A DNA stretch of 12,524 bases. Source: an uncultured Desulfomonile sp. (GTDB taxonomy: Bacteria; Desulfobacterota; Desulfomonilia; Desulfomonilales; Desulfomonilaceae). Each line of letters starts with the position of its first letter. Within the stretch, counting starts at the first letter, position 1. The stretch is from contig CALDNG010000239.1 in NCBI GenBank assembly GCA_937915285.1, positions 1 through 12,524 on the forward strand. The letters are read 5' to 3'. Shown here one piece after another: positions 8,101-12,524 of the stretch. The translations under genes and the position numbers were made by a program. A model generated the notes under the pieces. It saw only the letters and a list, made by a program, of their open reading frames with translations. It was not told where the DNA came from and did no database searches.

Positions 8101-8405
8101 AGGCTCGTGATCAAATCAGCCGCATGGCCTTTGGCGAAGCCTTCCCGCAAAATCCTGTCCATAGAGGGAGAGGGAACAAACCAGTAGGGAGTTAATGGGT
8201 CAACATATATGCTAATCCCGGATTTGGTTGTCCTAAAAAAATGTCTGTCCAGCAAGTTCACCTCTTCCCAGAGGAGAACCTTTTCATCCGACGGGTTTTC
8301 CTCTGAAAATGGTGACACAGAATAATTGTGACTCAAATGGCCCCTCCTCCAATCATCGCTTACTCGAAACAGCCCTATTGTGGACGCTTCCAAGTCTAGC
8401 CCCAC
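5157..8405 (-). CDS. Radical SAM / ArsM-like methyltransferase / cysteine-rich (DUF5714-like) fusion protein
   Basis: A 1082-residue cytosolic multidomain protein. Residues about 48-115 resemble a PqqD-like peptide-recognition fold (weak). The radical SAM domain (about 140-430) has the 4Fe-4S motif Cys152-x3-Cys156-x2-Cys159 and GGEP (195-198). SPASM-like cysteines follow: Cys386, Cys400, Cys453, Cys457, then Cys505, Cys514, Cys518. Residues about 531-835 match the ArsM arsenite methyltransferase family over its full length: VRSFYG start, YGCGSP (Cys571), SAM motif DLGCGSG (588-594), VDMT, SNCVINL (Cys663) and GECLGGAL (Cys713), plus the family's C-terminal segment. These three cysteines correspond to the As(III)-binding set of known ArsM enzymes; the additional N-terminal cysteine of that family has no counterpart in 544-556. 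The C-terminus (about 845-1075) has CxxC pairs (853/856, 871/874, 891/894), GGSCASLGVCG and CCQRECYNC and resembles DUF5714, function unknown. The GTG start lies 15 bases after the peptidase stop with no good ribosome site, so translation is probably coupled; the exact start is uncertain. The overall reaction is unknown. Confidence 0.9.
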   Translation of the reverse strand: MGLDLEASTIGLFRVSDDWRRGHLSHNYSVSPFSEENPSDEKVLLWEEVNLLDRHFFRTTKSGISIYVDPLTPYWFVPSPSMDRILREGFAKGHAADLITSLDEVEASLSRLFSLRSFLSSIKAPEPRPYYGRHHKQLYKLHELWFHITDECNQRCSHCLFSDRIGQSLRLELSTIKATVKHALPLGLGVVFLTGGEPLTHPDIASILEFLLDIESMRVGVLTNGLLYEKYSDRFDRLDKARLSFQISLDGSETTHDSVRGLGSFRLVMDSVSKIIRGGFGCSLAMSVNNDNFHALTDFIRIANHAGVGNVHFLWHLRAGVGRSILHPEEHRLLGCLCDAMDLADELGVSIDNVEAIRSQVFTHVGTRFDLGSAGWDSLAVGPDSCVYPSPATVGIKHLCAGELRQGLEDIWRESPVFGKIRSFSLDQIPDVSHDPLRLITGGADMDQILMNCDINCSSIHPEADPFHRIHGEIAIRVIGKEAEKLRTPANSGLLLRMGDIIYDCHADPDVNFCHSNCLLTLPGNRGGALVRSFYGQRADQPDETILNPVPLTHSDSELVPEFARKRMYGCGSPVSLAELQEGETVVDLGCGSGVEIFIACRKLGPGGLAVGVDMTPQMLNLAVAAAPEVQKTLGFGNSLFLMGMLEDIPLPDNFADVVISNCVINLTGNKRKVLSEVFRVLRPGGRMVISDVVSDTEPPIEIKTDPLLSGECLGGALRQEYLFTMIKDAGFCNSGIISRFPYRNVMDHRFFSLTFRAFKPSNPKTVTLMYKGPLDFVGVSQNPFLLLNKGEVREVGYYLEGNNGSWTEAGLAQLDNTDFSVLGQDEFLTCSCCVNDSTDTQLAERPLRLSGCVICGSQIVYSGTASQRNCEFCGELFYSLSACEQNHFVCDRCHSANPLTRINEYCLETSEKDMIGLLKTIRRVSFPLNGPEHHSLIPAIILTSYRNSGGILRTEDMFEAIRRGQTVKGGSCASLGVCGAAAGVGIAFSIILNATPLTPQERQSVMRAVSEATNATSLFAAARCCQRECYNCLRKASELSGSILGIHLPADQRLVCSQSLIQKECIKESCDLYPSRNRQAI

Positions 8406-8420
8406 AAAGCCCGGAAAATA

Positions 8421-11063
8421 TTAGGACCTTAGATAATTTAACGCCTGTCGGTGGACAGTGGGGCTTACGTTGTCGTTTACAGAAGCCGCTATTTTCTCTA
8501 GAGCCGGGATTACCCTTTCCCTGAGTTGCGGCCTCATTTTCTGGACATGCTGGAATACATTCAGGAGAAGAGACGCAACGAAAGTGTTAACCGGCGCCAA
8601 TTCCGTGACAGTCCTGACTGTCCATTCAATCCCTTCTTCCGTCCAAACCTTCTTATTATTCATGGCCATGGGAATGAATAACGCTCTAGACCATGTTGGG
8701 TTTGTGACATCAAAGCCCGGCCGAGATTTTTCAGCTTCTATCATCGCAAAAACGTCTTCCCGTGTGCCCGATGACACAACCCTGAGATAATTGGCATATG
8801 CGCTCAAGTGACCCTTCCAGTCTTGATAGGTCTGTTCGAGCACAGCGTGTCTGTGTGTTGAGGAACTCCTGTTGAGCGCGCCCAGGGCCGCTACCCTGTC
8901 TGTAGCAGTTGTGGCCTTTCGAAAATGCTCAAATATGATCTCGTGAGACTCTTCGGAATCTACCACCGTAATAAGTTCGAGCAGTACCTGTTTGAGAACC
9001 CTGTCTTCGATCCCGTCCTTCGGGTCATGCTTGCGCCCATAGGTGTCAAGGCTTAGGAACAGCTCAATAAGTCTGGTTCGATACCTGTCATTTATGGCCA
9101 ACATTAGCCTTTCTTTGGCTACAACCAGCTCCGGATACCACGTCACGTAACTTCTGTTTAACGGTTGTTCATCTATCTTGATGAGAAACGCCTTTAAAGA
9201 CGAGCCTACTCTCGCTTCCTCGAGTAATTCCCCATAGAGATCAAGCCATTCAGGGTCAATGGAATGTTCAACGTTCTCAAGGATGGCTACCCTCTCTTTG
9301 TCAGTGAGAGATCGCATCGCCTCGACCCGGTTGAAAGAATCAGAATCATGTTTGGCCTGAAATGACAATTCCTCGTGGGTTACCCCAATGTGTGAAAATG
9401 AACCGTAAAACGAATACCCCCTGTTTAGCGATGCGAACGCCGGTTTTTCACTTATGTTTTGCAGCCGTATGATGGCGCTTTCGTCTTCAAGTTCTACAGT
9501 TCTCTCTGTGTGAGGAATCAGCCCGCCATATTTGTCCACCAGCGCCAGTTGAATCGGAATGTGGAAAGGCGCTGCGGCTTTGTCAACCTGCTGGGTGAAT
9601 ATTATCTCATATTCTTCAGTCTCGGGTTTGTACTGTGTCTGGGCAGTGACCTTGGGGTATCCGATTCTATAGAGCCATCCATCTTTGAATTGGCTGAGCG
9701 ATCGCGATGACACCTCTTCAAAACAGTCGAAAAAGTCCTGCGTTGTGGCGTTGGAATGCCTGAAGCGACTGAAATAAAGATCCTTCCCCATCCTGAATCG
9801 GTCATGGCCAACTATCAGCCTGAGCATCCTGATGACCTCGGCGGCCTTGACGTATGTCACTCCATCAATGAGTTCATCAGGGTCATTGAATCCGTCGCGG
9901 ACAATCTTTCCGGCTTTTCCTGTGTCTTCTATGGCAAGTGGGCCGAGCAGTGGGTGCCTGATTGAGTCAACCTGATTGAGTCTGGTAAAACTTCTGTCAA
10001 AGACGTCACCCATGAAGCTGCGTTCAACATCAACGGTATAGGCTTCGTTCAACCAGACGTCGAATGGTGAATCCATGGTTGTTTCGCTGCCGCATTGATT
10101 GTGCTCGAATTCATGGACGATCACTGCATGCGCGTACATGAGTCCGGTATCGAGCGTGTGTTCATGAATTAGCGCCGCGTCAGTGACTATGGTAGTGTTT
10201 CCAACGTTTTCCATGCCCCCGAAATTGGATTTTGTCATGCAGATGGTTCTGTAAGTGTCACCGGTGTATTCGTAATCCTGGGTCTTCTTGATCCAAAGCA
10301 CGGACTGTTTGAGTATGGCCATCGGAATCGAAGCCTCATGGACCCTTCCCGGTGGAGTTAAATACTCGAGTCTGACTACCCTGCCACTATCGTAAACTAC
10401 CTCGTCAACCAGCGTGTCCCACGTGCCGACGCAAATTATGAAAAGATAAGGCGCCATCGGGACCGGATTCACATAAGTTATCGTCTGGCGAGTCGGGTCA
10501 CTTTCCAGGATTACTGGCTTGCCTTCGGGGTTGGATCGCTTGCAGATGTTACCGTTGGAGATGAGGTGTGTATAACGGGCGTCAGCCTCTATGGTGGTAG
10601 TCATTGAACACTTTGCCCGGCAGTCGTCAAAAATAGGAGCGATCCTCTGAAAGCCCCACTGCTGACATTGGGACATGTATTGCTGGGGACATCCATCCGG
10701 AGTCACATCTCTGTAAATACCCTCAAGAATGTTTTCGGACGCGATACAACGGGAAATTGTCCTGAGTTTAAGTTTTGTGCCAGCGCGAACCGGATGCGGA
10801 GTTTCAACGACAAGCCTGTTACTCGATTTATCATAACCGTAGTCCGCCTCAACCGGTTCATCTGATGTCAGCCAGTTCACAGAGAGGATCTGGAGTTCAC
10901 GCGCGTCCAGCGCCACAAAGCGTAAGTCCTCCAGCGCAGTAAATTCCAAGGTGTTGGACACCTCGACAAATTTGTCCATAAAATTTATGTGCAGGGTCAG
11001 GTTATCCAATTTCACTTTTAGGGGAGCAAAATCGGAAGGTGTATATTTGAAGAGATTAGGCAA
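8421..11063 (-). CDS. M1-family aminopeptidase (aminopeptidase N-like)
   Basis: An 880-residue zinc metallopeptidase, close in length to Escherichia coli PepN (870). It removes N-terminal residues from peptides. The exopeptidase motif GGMEN is at 282-286. The zinc site is HEFEH (His317, Glu318, His321) followed after 18 residues by Glu340 in WLNEAYT. Tyr404 in GVTYVKAAEV fits the transition-state tyrosine of the family. The C-terminal half (about 480-880) contains the Ig-like strand-rich segment and the helical domain of PepN-type enzymes. No signal peptide or membrane segment is visible, so it should be cytosolic. The TTG start is chosen for its strong AAGGAG site at 8 bases; the next in-frame ATG is residue 29. 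It is first in a minus-strand operon with the radical SAM/ArsM-like fusion 15 bases downstream. It may be a housekeeping peptide scavenger or may serve the product of its partner; the sequence alone does not decide. Family assignment is firm; I leave out a symbol because paralogues are common. Confidence 0.92.
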   Translation of the reverse strand: MPNLFKYTPSDFAPLKVKLDNLTLHINFMDKFVEVSNTLEFTALEDLRFVALDARELQILSVNWLTSDEPVEADYGYDKSSNRLVVETPHPVRAGTKLKLRTISRCIASENILEGIYRDVTPDGCPQQYMSQCQQWGFQRIAPIFDDCRAKCSMTTTIEADARYTHLISNGNICKRSNPEGKPVILESDPTRQTITYVNPVPMAPYLFIICVGTWDTLVDEVVYDSGRVVRLEYLTPPGRVHEASIPMAILKQSVLWIKKTQDYEYTGDTYRTICMTKSNFGGMENVGNTTIVTDAALIHEHTLDTGLMYAHAVIVHEFEHNQCGSETTMDSPFDVWLNEAYTVDVERSFMGDVFDRSFTRLNQVDSIRHPLLGPLAIEDTGKAGKIVRDGFNDPDELIDGVTYVKAAEVIRMLRLIVGHDRFRMGKDLYFSRFRHSNATTQDFFDCFEEVSSRSLSQFKDGWLYRIGYPKVTAQTQYKPETEEYEIIFTQQVDKAAAPFHIPIQLALVDKYGGLIPHTERTVELEDESAIIRLQNISEKPAFASLNRGYSFYGSFSHIGVTHEELSFQAKHDSDSFNRVEAMRSLTDKERVAILENVEHSIDPEWLDLYGELLEEARVGSSLKAFLIKIDEQPLNRSYVTWYPELVVAKERLMLAINDRYRTRLIELFLSLDTYGRKHDPKDGIEDRVLKQVLLELITVVDSEESHEIIFEHFRKATTATDRVAALGALNRSSSTHRHAVLEQTYQDWKGHLSAYANYLRVVSSGTREDVFAMIEAEKSRPGFDVTNPTWSRALFIPMAMNNKKVWTEEGIEWTVRTVTELAPVNTFVASLLLNVFQHVQKMRPQLRERVIPALEKIAASVNDNVSPTVHRQALNYLRS

Positions 11064-11071
11064 TGTTCAAG

Positions 11072-11077
11072 CTCCTT
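11072..11077 (-). promoter_or_regulatory. Ribosome binding site fixing a TTG start of the M1 peptidase
   Basis: On the minus strand AAGGAG lies 8 bases before the TTG start codon (11063-11061). It is the best ribosome site in the window and decides the start. An ATG near 11083 on the same strand is in another frame. Confidence 0.75.
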
Positions 11078-11108
11078 TTCCATCGAGTCTGCTTTCGGTC
11101 ACTAAGAA

Positions 11109-11151
11109 ATTGTGGCCATTGGATCTTTTTTGATCTCACTATGACCACAAT
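11109..11151. promoter_or_regulatory. 11-bp inverted repeat, possible operator or leader hairpin
   Basis: ATTGTGGCCAT (11109-11119) and ATGACCACAAT (11141-11151) are inverse copies with one mismatch, their centres about 32 bases (three helical turns) apart. Between them lies GATC-TTTTTT-GATC (11122-11135). The element starts 46 bases upstream of the peptidase start codon, so it could be a repressor site or, if transcribed, a hairpin in the leader. Confidence 0.45.
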
Positions 11152-11257
11152 CTGTTCTCAAAATGTATATCTATTGGCAGCGCTTAGCAATCAATGCATG
11201 ACTTTTCAGAGACCCCTTCAGGCCTCGAAAAATGTTCATGTCATTCCACAATCTGTT
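11145..11257. repeat. 12-bp direct repeat, two copies 101 bases apart
   Basis: CCACAATCTGTT occurs at 11145-11156 and again at 11246-11257. The first copy overlaps the right arm of the inverted repeat, and its core CCACAAT recurs inverted at 11109-11115. Three related sites in a 150-base divergent intergenic region suggest binding of one regulator at several positions, most simply the XRE-type protein encoded next door. Confidence 0.45.
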
Positions 11258-11308
11258 GGTTGCAGACCGTAATTCGACATTAACCATTTTATCTTGCCAA
11301 CCAGTTCC

Positions 11309-11338
11309 TTGACATTCCAGGTCTTTTTGACTGATTAT
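11309..11338 (+). promoter_or_regulatory. Possible sigma-70-type promoter of the regulator gene
   Basis: A perfect TTGACA at 11309-11314 is followed after 18 bases by GATTAT (11333-11338, 4 of 6). Transcription would begin near 11346, giving a leader of about 33 bases. TATAAC at 11336-11341 is an alternative -10 but with overlong spacing. Confidence 0.4.
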
Positions 11339-11367
11339 AACTCTTTTACACAACCCTATTTCCTGAC

Positions 11368-11373
11368 AGGTGA
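11368..11373 (+). promoter_or_regulatory. Ribosome binding site of the regulator gene
   Basis: AGGTGA lies 5 bases before the ATG at 11379 and supports that start. Confidence 0.55.
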
Positions 11374-11378
11374 ACAGT

Positions 11379-12524
11379 ATGATTACGAGCCAATTTGGTA
11401 GACATAGAGTCGCTTCCGGAGTCAGTCAACTCGACAGGCTCTTAGGTGGATTGTTCATTGGCGACAATGTGGTCTGGCATGATGATTCGGGAAGTTTGGC
11501 CTCAGTGTTCTGTTTGAATCTTATTCAGGCTTCGCAGTCCCAGAATAAACCTGTCATATACGTCAGTTTCGATAGGTCGCCTCGCAATCTGTTGGACAAG
11601 CTCGGCTCACTGACAGAGAACCCCATGTTGACGATACTGGATTGCTTCACCTGGGGCAAAGGCGCAGGGTCAGATGTATTTCTTCGATTCTATTATGAAA
11701 ACAAGACGGAGTGGCCTTGCAGGATTATCAGGGTTGATGAACCGCGCCAGCCCACTCACGTAATGGACGCCCTCTATGGAATCCATTCCGGTATGACTGA
11801 GGACGTGCGTTTCGTATTCGAGAGTATCACCGGAATGCAGGACCTATGGGGTGGGGAAGACAGTATTCTAAAATTTTATACGCATTCCTGCCCGAGATTG
11901 TATGAACTCAATGCAGTGGCATACTGGATCATGGAGAAAAACGCGCATTCTTCACGTCTCAGGGCCCAAATAAACCAGATCGCCCAAGTAGCCATAGAAT
12001 TATCTGTCAAGAGGGGATCTACGTCCCTGGCAATCCTCAAGGCTGAAGGTAGAGGCATGGATAACCTTCAAAAGCCTTACAATTATTGGACGAAGGATCT
12101 AAACATAAGCTTCGAGGAAGAACGTAAGTCCACCAGAGGTATAGAACTTGGAGCAAGGCTCAGGGAGGTCAGGACAAAGAGAGGTTTGTCTCAAACCGAG
12201 CTGGCCAAATTGGTCGGTGTAACCCCAAGTACCATATCGCAAATCGAAAGCAATCTCATCTATCCTTCCCTGCCCGCCTTGCTCAAAATGGCAGAAGTGC
12301 TTTCCGTGGATGTGAGTTCGTTTTTCCAAGAAAAAATGAATCTGGCGCGCAGGGTAGTGTTTTCTTCAAATGAGTCCTCCGAAATAAAACTGCCGGACAT
12401 GCCGGAAGGCGCCATGGTCGCTAACTTGCTGATCCCCGTCGACTTCGACGCTCAGACCGAACCTTACCTCATCGAGCTGTCAGCAGACGCCAAGCTACCA
12501 TCCCATTTCTTCATTCACAAAGGT
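11379..12524 (+). CDS. KaiC-like (degenerate) + XRE helix-turn-helix + cupin regulator, 3' end beyond window
   Basis: An ATG start with an AGGTGA site opens a frame of 382 codons that runs off the window without a stop. Residues about 8-245 have the outline of a KaiC/RAD55-type RecA fold: GVSQLDRLLGGLFIGDN at 14-30 matches the family's opening, VIYVSF (59-64) fits the next strand, and VRFVFESITGM (143-153) sits where Walker B should be. The Walker A loop is lost: the matching stretch WHDDSGSLAS (33-42) has no GK[ST], and the Walker B acid is displaced, so ATP hydrolysis is unlikely. Residues 256-315 are a clear XRE/Cro-type HTH (RGLSQTELAKLVGVTPSTISQ). From about 325 a cupin domain begins (YLIELSADAKLPSHFFIHKG at the window edge), as in XRE-cupin regulators that sense small molecules. 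About 60-80 more residues are expected. It lies divergent to the peptidase/radical SAM operon and is its likely regulator (inference). Confidence 0.85.
   Translation, partial: MITSQFGRHRVASGVSQLDRLLGGLFIGDNVVWHDDSGSLASVFCLNLIQASQSQNKPVIYVSFDRSPRNLLDKLGSLTENPMLTILDCFTWGKGAGSDVFLRFYYENKTEWPCRIIRVDEPRQPTHVMDALYGIHSGMTEDVRFVFESITGMQDLWGGEDSILKFYTHSCPRLYELNAVAYWIMEKNAHSSRLRAQINQIAQVAIELSVKRGSTSLAILKAEGRGMDNLQKPYNYWTKDLNISFEEERKSTRGIELGARLREVRTKRGLSQTELAKLVGVTPSTISQIESNLIYPSLPALLKMAEVLSVDVSSFFQEKMNLARRVVFSSNESSEIKLPDMPEGAMVANLLIPVDFDAQTEPYLIELSADAKLPSHFFIHKG

Larger units (their letters stand above)
11064..11378. other. 315-base divergent intergenic region
   Basis: This region separates the minus-strand peptidase operon from the plus-strand regulator and must hold both promoters. 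Besides the repeats and promoter listed separately, I see no confident minus-strand promoter; TTGGCA and TTGATT (minus strand) are possible -35 elements with weak -10 partners. Short frames here, such as a 69-codon plus-strand one from 11063, have no good ribosome site and overlap the peptidase start in antisense. Confidence 0.6.

Noticed and set aside
5157..8405. Adjacent separate genes (radical SAM, arsM, DUF5714) joined by a missed stop
   Set aside because: The frame is continuous, and the linkers contain no internal start with a clear ribosome site; the fusion is read directly.
11063..11272. 69-codon plus-strand frame with several cysteines, considered as a peptide precursor for the radical SAM enzyme
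   Set aside because: It has no proper ribosome site, overlaps the peptidase start in antisense and consumes the repeat motifs of the intergenic region.
11064..11378. Sigma-54 promoter or riboswitch for the peptidase operon
   Set aside because: No GG-N10-GC core with the right flanks was found, and no recognisable riboswitch signature beyond the inverted repeat.

Overview
The window comes from a bacterium of moderate GC content. The gene families (a hybrid sensor kinase with a cysteine-bearing PAS domain, a radical SAM/ArsM-like fusion, and TTG or GTG starts on three of the five genes whose starts are visible) fit an anaerobic deltaproteobacterium-like lineage (Desulfobacterota or a syntrophic relative). 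That placement is an inference from style of gene content, not from a marker gene.

Layout. Bases 1-96 are the tail of an unrecognised plus-strand gene. A 768-base gene-free stretch (97-864) follows, rich in inverted repeats. A zinc-dependent medium-chain dehydrogenase (865-1818, +) with a TTG start comes next, then a large stand-alone hybrid histidine kinase (1972-5103, +). The kinase is convergent, with only 53 bases between, to a two-gene minus-strand operon: an M1 aminopeptidase N-like protease (11063 down to 8421) followed after 15 bases by a 1082-residue multidomain protein (8405 down to 5157). A 315-base divergent intergenic region with repeated motifs separates that operon from a plus-strand regulator (11379 to the window end, incomplete).

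The most unusual content is the right half. The 1082-residue protein joins, in one chain, a possible PqqD-like peptide-recognition region, a radical SAM domain with SPASM-like cysteines, a complete ArsM-like (arsenite S-adenosylmethionine methyltransferase) domain that keeps three of the arsenic-binding cysteines, and a cysteine-rich C-terminal domain resembling DUF5714. It is apparently co-expressed with the M1 peptidase. The divergent gene encodes a KaiC/RecA-like domain that has lost its Walker A motif, an XRE-type helix-turn-helix, and the start of a cupin domain. It is a good candidate for the regulator of the operon, and the intergenic region carries a 12-bp direct repeat plus an inverted copy of its core that could be the operator. 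No arsR, arsC or arsenite pump gene is visible, so a role in simple arsenic resistance is not supported by context. A biosynthetic or modification role using a thiol-bound soft element or a peptide is possible but unproven.

No tRNA, rRNA, CRISPR array, transposase or integrase was found.
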